64,000 nucleotides of DNA, from positions 34,575-98,574 of the forward strand of contig AYMD01000009.1 of NCBI GenBank assembly GCA_000495735.1, given 5' to 3'. The notes below the pieces were generated by a model. It did not search any database. It was not told the origin of the DNA and saw nothing but the letters and a program-made list of their open reading frames with translations. Shown here piece after piece: positions 34,069 to 41,722 of this stretch. Both the position numbers and the translations under genes were made by a program. Origin of the DNA: an uncultured Acidilobus sp. JCHS. GTDB lineage: Archaea > Thermoproteota > Thermoprotei_A > Sulfolobales > Acidilobaceae. Within the stretch, counting starts at the first letter, position 1. The number at the start of each line of letters is the position of its first letter.

Positions 34069-34302
34069 TGACGGCCCCCGCCCTTAATGACGGGGGTTCT
34101 GCGCCCACTGGGGCCTTCCCTCACCTTTCAGGAGCCCCCACGGGCGCGGCATCACCGCTCAGGCCCCGCCGTCAGCCCCGGGGAGGCGCGGGCTCACTGC
34201 CTGCTAAGCTCGCCCGCGCCCAACGACAGGAGCAGATGTTATAGCAAAGGCCTATAAACGCTCATATCCTCCCCGCCCTGAGGGGTGAAGCCTCCTCCTT
34301 GG
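34069..34302 (-). mobile_element. 235-bp repeat family, copy 2
   Basis: 234 bp matching copies at 10520-10755 and 52828-53058 from TGACGG to CCTTGG. The internal TATA-like GCGTTTATAGGCC (minus strand, about 34249-34262) and both end hairpins are conserved. It interrupts the methyltransferase remnant on its left; to the right comes thiL within 70 bp. Confidence 0.65.
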
Positions 34303-34370
34303 TGCGACAGGCCAGGTCTGTTAACGAAAACGTATAGCTGAAGGGTCCTTCAAAGGAGAAGGCGAAACGC

Positions 34371-35273
34371 GTGATGCGCGAGAAGGAGCTTGTTAGGCTG
34401 CTGGCCAGGGAGGCTGGGAACGTTGATCTCCTCGACGTCGACGCCTGGGGCCCTGACGGAATTGTAGTCAACATCGACGGCTACACAGCCTCAAGGAGCA
34501 GGCTTCCATTCATGAGCTGGGAGGACTGGGGGTACAAGGCCACGGTGGCGGCCGCCAGTGACGTCATAGTGGCCGGGGCCAGGCCCGTAGCCATAGCCTA
34601 CAGCGTGGGCGCTGAGTCAGCCGACGTCCTGGTCTCTGTAGCAAGGGGGGTGGGGCTCGCGTCCTCTGAGATGGGCGCAAAGGTCTACAAGGGGGACGCC
34701 AACAGGCTGGGCGGTGACGCCTGGATAGACGTGGCTGTCGTCGGCCTGAGCGACAGGCCCGTTAGGAGGTCCGGGGCCAGGCCAGGGGACGTGGTAGTCC
34801 AGGTAGGGTACCTAGGCTATGGCGCCGTCGCCTCCAGGGTGCTTGAGTCAAGGCTTGACCTCAGGGACGCGCCGAGGGAGGCCATTGAGAGGGCCAGGAG
34901 GCCCAGGCCGCTGAGCTGGGCCGCTGACCTTATAGCGAGGTATGCCTCGTCGGCCTCCGATAACAGTGATGGCTGGGCCCTGACGCTCTATAACATAGCG
35001 AGGGCAAGTGAGGTCAGGATAGACCTTGATGAAGTCATCGTGGACCCGGCCCTGAGGGGCCTGGTCTCTGAGGAGGAGGCCTTGTACAGCTGGGAGGACT
35101 ACAACCTGGCCCTCGCGGTCCCCAGGGAGTCGCTTGACGCCTTGATCAGGGCGTGCCAGCCCTACTGCTGGGCCGTGGGGCGCGTCAGTGAGGGCTCTGG
35201 CGTCTACCTCAGGGGAGGGTGGTGGAGGAGAGGGGCTGGTCGTGGTGGTGACCATCAGGGAGGAGAGGGTTAG
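34371..35273 (+). CDS. thiL: Thiamine-monophosphate kinase (ThiL-like, PurM superfamily)
   Basis: 300 residues. A PurM/AIR-synthase-type ATP-binding protein: acidic N-terminal WGPDGIVVNIDGYTASRSRL, then the conserved VAAASDVIVAGARPVAIAYS and KGDANRLGGDAWIDVAVVG, and late SDNSDGWALTLYNIA. These match the metal and TMP sites of ThiL, which phosphorylates TMP to TPP. GTG 34371 or ATG 34374 starts, behind GGAGAAGG. The final ~20 residues are low-complexity and overlap the AGOG gene by about 30 bases. The promoter region is shortened by repeat copy 2. Confidence 0.78.
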   Translation: MMREKELVRLLAREAGNVDLLDVDAWGPDGIVVNIDGYTASRSRLPFMSWEDWGYKATVAAASDVIVAGARPVAIAYSVGAESADVLVSVARGVGLASSEMGAKVYKGDANRLGGDAWIDVAVVGLSDRPVRRSGARPGDVVVQVGYLGYGAVASRVLESRLDLRDAPREAIERARRPRPLSWAADLIARYASSASDNSDGWALTLYNIARASEVRIDLDEVIVDPALRGLVSEEEALYSWEDYNLALAVPRESLDALIRACQPYCWAVGRVSEGSGVYLRGGWWRRGAGRGGDHQGGEG

Positions 35274-36109
35274 GCGCGTAGCTGACGCCGTGAGGTCCTT
35301 AGGCCTTGAGGCGGTCCTGAGGCTTGAGGAGCTCCTCGACCCCCAGTACGCCGCCCTTTCAGGGGCTCGCAGATGCCGTTGGGCGGGGCGCCGCTGCCGC
35401 GTACGCCGTCCTGGTGGCGGCTGTAAGCTACAGGCTGGCCATGAGGGGAGAGGAGTGGTGGTCCTGCGCCTCCCAGCTCCTCTCGGGCTACCCGCCCCCC
35501 AGGGACGTCGAGTCCCTCAGGGCTAACGTTGAGAGGTTCCTGGCCGAGTGCAGGGGCTCAATAATAGCCAGGGAGGCCAAGGTGTCAAGGGTCAGGAGGC
35601 TGGCGGCGGGCGCTAGGGACCTGCTGAGCCGCTTGCTCTCTGACGCCGACCTTCCCCTGAGGGAGCCAGGGAGGGTCCTTGAGGGCGTGGCGAGGGCGCT
35701 GGGCTCCGAGAGGGAGGCAAAGACCGTGGCCTTCTCCGTAAAGATGGCCTACTACGCCGCCAGGCCGAGAGGGTCCATGAGGCCCCTCAGCTTTGACCTC
35801 CCCATGCCAGTTGACGTGAGGGTCGCGTGCGTAAGCGTCGCCTCGGGCATCGTCGAGGTTAAGGCCAGCTACAGGGAGCTCGTCAGGGAGCCCCGCCCAG
35901 CCCAGCAGGCCTGGGCCGAGGTCTCAAGGCTGAGCGGGGTCCCGACCCCTCACCTTGACTCCCTCCTCTGGGTAGTCGGGTGGGCGCCGAGAGACCTACC
36001 TCAGGCCGAGGCCAGGGCCGCGATAGAGAGGAGGCTGAGGGAGGCCTCAATACCTCCTGAGGCCGCGAGAACCGTCGCAACCGAGCTGACATACGTGCCC
36101 TGCCGCTGA
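35242..36109 (+). pseudogene. AGOG 8-oxoguanine DNA glycosylase/lyase, frameshifted
   Basis: Two frames together read archaeal AGOG: first VTIREERVRRVADAVRSLGL and LLDPQYAAL (about 35248-35362), then GLADAVGRGAAAAYAVLVAA through the end at 36109. The catalytic Lys is in EAKTVAFSVKMAYYAARP and the catalytic Asp in LPMPVDVRVA, in the arrangement of Pyrobaculum AGOG; PTPHLDSLLW is also conserved. The +1 shift falls at a run of four G (TCAGGGGCTC, about 35359-35368): with three G the protein is continuous. It removes 8-oxoG from DNA. It may be a sequencing error, a recent mutation, or slippage. Confidence 0.8.
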
Positions 36110-36160
36110 GCCATGAACCCTTAAATCCGATACCCTCATTCACCGACAGGGCGCGTAAGC

Positions 36161-36568
36161 ATGGGCGTCTACCAGTACAGGGACATGAAGAAGTCCAGCG
36201 GCGGGCTGAGGTCGCTCCCTCACAAGAGGAAGAGGAGGTACGCCATGGGCGAGCCCTACGTGCCAACCTTGCTGGGCGAAGGCTACGAGGTCGTTAAGAA
36301 GAGGGCAAGAGGGGGCAACGTGAAGCTCTCGGCGAGGACTGTGAACGAGGCGATCGTAGCTAACAGGAAGGCGGGCGAGGTGAAGAAGGCCAAGATCCTT
36401 GCCGTGGTTAGCACGCCCGCTAACAGGGAGTACGCCAGGAGGAACATAATAACGAAGGGCACGATCATAAGGACGGAGCTCGGCCTAGCCGTGGTGACCT
36501 CAAGGCCTGGCCAGGACGGCCTGGTTAATGCTGTCCTCCTAGAGGAGCAGGCGGGGCAGGGCTCCTAG
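36161..36568 (+). CDS. rps8e: 30S ribosomal protein S8e
   Basis: 135 residues, complete S8e: MGVYQYRDMKKSSGGLRSLP, a basic KRKRRYAMG segment, NVKLSARTVNEAIVANRK, and the C-terminal IITKGTIIRTELGLAVVTSR. It is an archaeal/eukaryotic small-subunit protein. ATG at 36161; the TATA-like CCTTAAATCC (about 36118-36127) gives a short leader. Confidence 0.95.
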   Translation: MGVYQYRDMKKSSGGLRSLPHKRKRRYAMGEPYVPTLLGEGYEVVKKRARGGNVKLSARTVNEAIVANRKAGEVKKAKILAVVSTPANREYARRNIITKGTIIRTELGLAVVTSRPGQDGLVNAVLLEEQAGQGS

Positions 36569-36594
36569 CCCTACTCGTCCTTGACGTCGTTTAC

Positions 36595-36781
36595 AACTGA
36601 AAGCCTCGCCCTTCAGGGCGGGGATGGGTAGAAAAGCCTATAAGGTTCTGTCTTCCGTCAAGAGGATGGAACTTAGCAAGATGGGGGGATCTCTGGCCAC
36701 CCCGACTGCCCCCCAGGTGACAGATGTAAGCCCGAACAGATGGGGGGAACCCTCCGCCTTTTAAGGCGGGGAGGAGGTCAG
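36595..36781 (+). mobile_element. Miniature deletion derivative of the tnpB element (187 bp)
   Basis: Left ~65 bp (AACTGAAAGCCTCGCCC..., GGGGATGGGTAGAAAAGCC, TATAAGG, TGTCTTCC) align with the left end of the element at 33988-33920; right ~118 bp (from GCAAGATGGGGGGATCTC to GGAGGTCAG) align with its tnpB 3' end and terminal hairpin. TTAC (36591-36594) precedes it exactly as at the full element. The coding part is missing. The retained right part equals the candidate guide-RNA scaffold, so it may still be mobilised or used by TnpB in trans. Confidence 0.75.
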
Positions 36782-36868
36782 GTTAGAGGCCTCAGACCCC
36801 GTCCTTAGAGGGCAGGCTGTGCTAAGGTTTTTATGAGATAGTGAGACCCAGGGCGCGGGCGTCGCGAG

Positions 36869-37789
36869 ATGTCCGTGACGTACCCTGTCTGGCACTGGGT
36901 TCACGAGTGGAGCACGCCTGGCACCGTCCACCTCCACTCCGTCAAGAGCGTCTACGCCTTTGGCAGGACCAGGTACCAGACATACCTCGTGGTCGAATTT
37001 GATGACCTCGGCAAGGCGCTAGTCATAGACGGCAAGGTTCAGTCAGCGGCCGTTGACGAGTTCGTATACCATGAGTCCCTGGTGCAGCCAGCCATGCTGG
37101 CCCACGGGTCCCCGAGGAGGGTCCTGATACTAGGAGGGGGCGAGGGAGCTACGGCGAGGGAGGCCCTCAGGTTCCCCAGCGTCGAGAGTGTGGTCATGGT
37201 CGACATAGACGAGGAGGTGGTGAGGGCCTGCAAGGAGCTCCTTCCCGAGTGGCACAGGGGCGCCTTCGACGACCCCCGCCTGCAGGTGGTGATAGACGAC
37301 GCCGAGCACTACCTTAGGTCGAGCGGTGAGAGGTTTGACGTAATAGTTGCCGACCTAGTTGACCCGCAGGCCGGAGGGCCTGCCTGGAGGCTTTACACGA
37401 AGGAGTCCTACGAGCTCATTAAGTCAAGGCTTAACCCAGGAGGGGTCTTCGTGACCCAGGCCACGAGCCCGGTCCTGACCCCGAAGGTCCACGCGACCAT
37501 CTACAACACTGTTAAGGCCGTCTTCAGGCACGTCACGTCCTACTACGTCTACATGAGGAGCTTTGAGGGCGTGTGGGGGTTCATAATGGGATCCGACGAC
37601 GTCAACCTCGAGGTCCTGAGGGACCTTGACGTTGACCAGAGGCTCAGGTCGCTGAACGTCAGCGGCAACAGGTTCTACGACAGTGAGTCCCACAGGAGCA
37701 TGTTCAACGTGCCCAAGTTCATAAGGGAGGCCCTAGCGTCAACCAGGGAGGTATCAACCCTTCAGAACCCCGTGTACGTGCCCGCTTGA
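36869..37789 (+). CDS. speE: Polyamine aminopropyltransferase (spermidine-synthase family)
   Basis: 306 residues. N-terminal beta domain (VWHWVHEWSTPGTVHLHSVK), then the Rossmann core with VLILGGGEGATAREALRF, VDIDEEVV, the decarboxy-SAM/polyamine gate FDVIVADLVDP, and GGVFVTQATSP. It transfers aminopropyl groups from decarboxylated SAM to make spermidine-type or longer polyamines; thermophile enzymes often accept agmatine or cadaverine. ATG at 36869. It stands alone downstream of the miniature element. Confidence 0.9.
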   Translation: MSVTYPVWHWVHEWSTPGTVHLHSVKSVYAFGRTRYQTYLVVEFDDLGKALVIDGKVQSAAVDEFVYHESLVQPAMLAHGSPRRVLILGGGEGATAREALRFPSVESVVMVDIDEEVVRACKELLPEWHRGAFDDPRLQVVIDDAEHYLRSSGERFDVIVADLVDPQAGGPAWRLYTKESYELIKSRLNPGGVFVTQATSPVLTPKVHATIYNTVKAVFRHVTSYYVYMRSFEGVWGFIMGSDDVNLEVLRDLDVDQRLRSLNVSGNRFYDSESHRSMFNVPKFIREALASTREVSTLQNPVYVPA

Positions 37790-37845
37790 CCCCTTCCGCT
37801 AAGCCCTCACCCCTATTTTTCCTGGCAGGGTCCTCAGGGGTCTGA

Positions 37846-38091
37846 ATGACCATAGTGTCGTTCATACAGCAGGTGACCCAGGAGGTCACGGCTGCCGCCT
37901 GGGCCCTCTTCGTGCTCACGTGGACGATAGGCTGGACCCTGAGGGGCGCCCCGATACCCCTTAGGGGGCTGAAGAGGGCCGGGGCGAGCTTCATCGAGGA
38001 CTCCATATGGGCCGCCCTCTGGCTTGCCCTTGGCTCCACGATATTCACCTTCATAGTGTACGTAGTTAAAGTGGTGACAGGAGGCCCATGA
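37846..38091 (+). CDS. cedA1: CedA1, pilin-like small membrane protein of DNA import
   Basis: 81 residues with two hydrophobic helices (about 16-34 and 53-77) separated by a conserved basic turn, APIPLRGLKRAGASFIEDS. Size, topology and position directly before CedA fit CedA1, the VirB2-like pilin of the crenarchaeal Ced DNA-import system. It ends in an ATGA overlap with cedA. The same PIPxRGLKRxG turn recurs in the N-terminus of CedA. Call rests on context plus topology. Confidence 0.72.
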   Translation: MTIVSFIQQVTQEVTAAAWALFVLTWTIGWTLRGAPIPLRGLKRAGASFIEDSIWAALWLALGSTIFTFIVYVVKVVTGGP

Positions 38092-39470
38092 CGTACCTTG
38101 GGGACCTCTTCGAGATAGCCCTGAAGCTGGCCCTCCTGACCTTTTACCTCGGCGCCCTGGTCTACGCGCTGCCAATACCTGTAAGGGGGCTGAAGAGGTG
38201 GGGAGGGGTCCTGATAAGGGACTCCCTGTTCTCCTTCGCCCTGGCCCTCTCGCTCGGCGCCCTCACGGCCTTCGCCGACGGGCTGGCCAGGATGATGGGC
38301 GGCTCATGGGCTTTCTTCGACCAGTGGCTCACAAGCGGCCTTGAGCTGGTCCTATCGCTTAAGGTCGCCGTCTCAGCTATGTCATCCCTCACCTCCTATA
38401 TACCGGCCGGGTCGGCCCTCAAGGCCCTCCTGGGCCCCTTCAACGACGCCCTCACGGCAGACCTCCTCTTCCTTGTGACCCTCTTGGCGATGGAGTTCAT
38501 AGTAAAGACGGCTGGGGCCCTCGTGACCCTGATAGGCCTCGTGCTCTTCTCCCTGCCCTTCAGGCTTGGCAGGGAGGCAGGCGCTTGGTTCATAGCGTTC
38601 GTCCTGGTCTTCAGCGTTGGCCTCCAGGTCCTGCCAGCGTTCGTGTCATCGATAGCCGAGTCGCCCCAGGTCAAGGTCTCGCCGTCGGGAGCCAACTGGG
38701 GCGTCACCTATGTAACCGCTAGGGTTCAGTCCGCCTACGGGACTCCCCTGGGCGACGCTGTCCTGGACCTCTACGTAATGAAGAACGGGTCGCCTGAGCT
38801 TGTGGCCCAGTACGTGACTGACCCGCAGGGGGAGCCCATAGACCCTTACGCTGGCCAGGCCGGGCTCATATCGCTTCCCAGCGAGGTGCCTGTCTACGCG
38901 TACGTGGTAGATGACGGCGTCGAGTCGCCCCTTGAGCCCTACCCCTACTCGGCGGCCAACTTCAGCGGCTGGGTGACTTTCACCTCGCCCTATATACTCT
39001 ACTCCGACGGCCAGAACGTCATAGCCTTCACCAACCAGCCCAGCCTTGTCAACATGAGCCTCACAAGCTCAGGGGCCGTGGCGCGGCTCAACCTAAGCTA
39101 TGGCGGGATCTTTGAGGTAAGGGCGCCCTCGAACTGCTCCGTGAAGGTGAGCTCTACGCAGGGGCTCGGCACGAGCTCATGGAGCTGGGACGGCATAAAC
39201 GGTGACTCCTGGTACCTCCTGGGCCCTACTAACGCGACAGTCCAAATTAACGTGGGCCGCTGCCAGCAGGTCAAGGTCAGGGGGGTCAATACAACTGATT
39301 ACGCTACTGACTTCTTTGGCCTCGGGGGCCTCTCGGTCAACTTACTTGAGGACTTCATAGTCTACTACTTTACGGTCCCCCTTATGTATGTGGCCGTGCT
39401 GACAACGATGACCTACGCCCTCGCCAGGCTTCTTGGTGGGAGGAGGGGCATACTGCCGAGGTTAGTCTGA
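38088..39470 (+). CDS. cedA: CedA, membrane channel of crenarchaeal DNA import
   Basis: 460 residues. N-terminal two-helix unit with LPIPVRGLKRWGGVLIRDS (about 26-44), then further helices to about residue 190, a large extracytoplasmic beta-rich region (about 195-430: Tyr, Ser, Asn rich with glycosylation-type sites) and a final helix (YFTVPLMYVAVLTTMTYALA). In Sulfolobales CedA is the polytopic pore protein that imports DNA during UV-induced exchange. It lies between cedA1 and cedB in one operon. The long external domain is larger than I would expect for the Sulfolobus protein and may be lineage-specific. Confidence 0.75.
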   Translation: MTYLGDLFEIALKLALLTFYLGALVYALPIPVRGLKRWGGVLIRDSLFSFALALSLGALTAFADGLARMMGGSWAFFDQWLTSGLELVLSLKVAVSAMSSLTSYIPAGSALKALLGPFNDALTADLLFLVTLLAMEFIVKTAGALVTLIGLVLFSLPFRLGREAGAWFIAFVLVFSVGLQVLPAFVSSIAESPQVKVSPSGANWGVTYVTARVQSAYGTPLGDAVLDLYVMKNGSPELVAQYVTDPQGEPIDPYAGQAGLISLPSEVPVYAYVVDDGVESPLEPYPYSAANFSGWVTFTSPYILYSDGQNVIAFTNQPSLVNMSLTSSGAVARLNLSYGGIFEVRAPSNCSVKVSSTQGLGTSSWSWDGINGDSWYLLGPTNATVQINVGRCQQVKVRGVNTTDYATDFFGLGGLSVNLLEDFIVYYFTVPLMYVAVLTTMTYALARLLGGRRGILPRLV

Positions 39471-39471
39471 G

Positions 39472-41091
39472 TTGGTCTCCGCATCAATGGCCTTTAATGT
39501 CTTCCTGGGCGCGGTGGCCGTGGCCACCGCTGCCCTTATGATAAGGAACCTGAGGTCAGCAGGTGAGCTGTCCCTGCCTGGGCTGAGGAGGGAGAGGGGC
39601 AGGGGACAGGGAGCGGAGCTGACAGTCTACGTGGACGGCAAGCGGCTTGTTGGCGTCCCCTACGTAGCTGAGGAGCTGCCCAGGGAGGGCCAGGACCTGA
39701 CCCTCAGGCTGGCCAGGCTGGCCAGGTCTGCCAGGGTCTCGGTCACCTTCGTGAGCAGCATGTACTCCGTGAGGAAGAGCTCTGTCCTGAAGCTCCTCGA
39801 GGAGGAGCTCAGGAAGACCGAGTTCGCTTACACCGCGACCAGGCACGTCAAGTACAGGGAGAGGCTCGCCGAGCTGGAGGAGCTCTACAAGGACGTCATG
39901 AGGGCCCAGGTCCCCTACGTGGGAGGCTTTGCGTTCATAGTATGGGTGGACCCCGACGACAAGGATGCCGCCTTAGGCGCTGAGGCCTTCAAGGAGCTCG
40001 TTGAGGCCGAGGCCAACGTGAGGGTGAGGAGGGTTAAGGCTGACGAGCTCGAGACCCTGCTCACCTCGTCGAGGCCTACCTGGTTCAGCCAGGACTCGTG
40101 GGGACCCATGGTAGTAGGCCGAGACGTGATAAATGACGAGACTGGGGTCGTAATAGGGGAAGAGGTTGAGGGCCCCGGCAACCTTGTGATCCTCAGGTGG
40201 CCTGATGGCTTCAGGGTTCACCTTGGGGCCTTCGGGCCCACCGGGAGAGGGAAGACGGTCTTGCTCACAGGCCTGGCCTCGCAGCTCGTCTCGCTCTCGC
40301 ACACGTTCGGCGACCCGACGGCCATTGTCGTCGTGGACCCCAAGGGCGACCTCGCTGACCTGCTGAGGGGCGTCGCTGACTCATACATAACTCCGTCCCA
40401 GGGCTCCTGCGTCCCCATAAGGAGGGTTGACGGCGTCGCTGAGAAGCTTGTGGAGAGCGCGAGAGAGACCGGGGAAGGCGCCGAGGTCCCGCTGTGCGTG
40501 GGCTCAGGCCTCAGCCCAGCGGGCCTCGTAGTCTACGACCTAAGGGGGTTACCCAATGAGCTGAGGAACGTCTACGGGTCCCTGATAGTGAGCTCGATAG
40601 CCCTCGAGGCCAGCGAGAGGGGGCTGAGGGGAAGGGTCGTGCTGATCCTGGACGAGGCCTGGAGGTTTGCTAAGGGCTCAGCTGTCCACCTAGAGTTCGC
40701 CCTGAGGGAGGGGAGGAGCAAGGGCCTCTACGTGATCTATGCCACCCAGCTGCCGACAGACGTCGGGAGGCCCATAGTTGACAACACTGGCTACAAGCTC
40801 GTCTTCGGCGGCTTCACGAACACTTACGTTGAGATGGGGGCCCAGCTGGGCCTCGACAGGCCTGAGCTCCTTAGGTCGCTTCCTGTAGGCGAGGCCCTGA
40901 TGGTCGACGAGGTCGGCAGGGCAAGGCACGTTAAGGTCCTGGACTTCTCCAAACCGTTTAAAAACCTCGCCCGCCTCGCAGGTGAAGGCGAGGGCGTCAG
41001 ATCAGATGGGGAAGAGCCTAAGGCAGCAGAGGGCAGGAAAGGGGTCACCGACCTTCAGGAACCCAGACCACATACACCCAGGCCCAGCTAA
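39472..41091 (+). CDS. cedB: CedB, HerA/VirB4-type DNA-import ATPase
   Basis: 539 residues. A short membrane anchor (about 6-24), Walker A GAFGPTGRGKTVLL (255-262 core), a conserved VVDPKGDLADLL, Walker B VVLILDEAWRF (about 391-398), and the late YATQLPTDVGRPIVDN. These are the FtsK/HerA/VirB4 class features of CedB, which powers DNA uptake. TTG start 39472, one base after the cedA stop; ATG 39487 is an alternative. The last ~35 residues (EGEGVRSDGEEPKAAEGRKG) are low-complexity and translate the L2 promoter and the first 86 bases of the L2 gene, so the native stop appears lost. Confidence 0.8.
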   Translation: MVSASMAFNVFLGAVAVATAALMIRNLRSAGELSLPGLRRERGRGQGAELTVYVDGKRLVGVPYVAEELPREGQDLTLRLARLARSARVSVTFVSSMYSVRKSSVLKLLEEELRKTEFAYTATRHVKYRERLAELEELYKDVMRAQVPYVGGFAFIVWVDPDDKDAALGAEAFKELVEAEANVRVRRVKADELETLLTSSRPTWFSQDSWGPMVVGRDVINDETGVVIGEEVEGPGNLVILRWPDGFRVHLGAFGPTGRGKTVLLTGLASQLVSLSHTFGDPTAIVVVDPKGDLADLLRGVADSYITPSQGSCVPIRRVDGVAEKLVESARETGEGAEVPLCVGSGLSPAGLVVYDLRGLPNELRNVYGSLIVSSIALEASERGLRGRVVLILDEAWRFAKGSAVHLEFALREGRSKGLYVIYATQLPTDVGRPIVDNTGYKLVFGGFTNTYVEMGAQLGLDRPELLRSLPVGEALMVDEVGRARHVKVLDFSKPFKNLARLAGEGEGVRSDGEEPKAAEGRKGVTDLQEPRPHTPRPS

Positions 41092-41722
41092 GTACCCGCC
41101 GCTGAGCGACAAGACCCTTGAGGGGGTCATTAAGGAGCTTGTCCACGACCCAGGCAGGTACGTTCCCCTGGCCCGCGTCGTTCTGGCTGACGGCACCGAG
41201 TTCCTGACGCCGGCCGCCGAGGGCACCTACGTGGGCCAGAGGGTCATGGTGGGGCCAGACGCCGAGCCCTCCTTCGGCAACGTGCTGCCTCTCTCCAAGA
41301 TACCCGAGGGCACCCCTGTCTTCAACTTAGAGCTCAGGCCGGGGGACGGGGGCAGGATCGCCAGGAGCTCAGGCAGCTACGCGATAGTCCTGAGCAAGTC
41401 GGACTCCAAGGTCAAGGTCCTCCTCCCGAGCAAGAGGGAGAAGGAGCTCGACGGGAGGTGCAGGGCCACCATAGGCGTCCCAGCAGGGTCCGGCAGGCTT
41501 GAGAAGCCCCTGTTGAAGGCAGGCGCCAGCTTCTACAAGTACAGGGTCAAGGGCACTAAGTGGCCAACTGTGAGGGGCGTGGCCATGAACGCCGCCAACC
41601 ACCCGTTCGGAGGCGGCTCCCACCAGCACGAGGGAAGGCCTACAGCCGTCTCCAGGAACACGCCCCCAGGAAGGAAGGTGGGCCACATAGCCGCCAGGAG
41701 GACAGGCAGGAGGAAGCGTTAG
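41006..41722 (+). CDS. rpl2: 50S ribosomal protein L2
   Basis: 238 residues from ATG 41006 (MGKSLRQQRAGKGSPTFRNP). Full L2: OB and SH3 domains, and the rRNA-binding C-terminal NAANHPFGGGSHQHEGRP, in which the conserved His of the peptidyl-transferase loop region is present. TATA-like GTTTAAAAACC (40957-40967) lies inside the 3' part of cedB. It is convergent with the ThiDN gene, sharing 4 bases. Confidence 0.95.
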   Translation: MGKSLRQQRAGKGSPTFRNPDHIHPGPAKYPPLSDKTLEGVIKELVHDPGRYVPLARVVLADGTEFLTPAAEGTYVGQRVMVGPDAEPSFGNVLPLSKIPEGTPVFNLELRPGDGGRIARSSGSYAIVLSKSDSKVKVLLPSKREKELDGRCRATIGVPAGSGRLEKPLLKAGASFYKYRVKGTKWPTVRGVAMNAANHPFGGGSHQHEGRPTAVSRNTPPGRKVGHIAARRTGRRKR

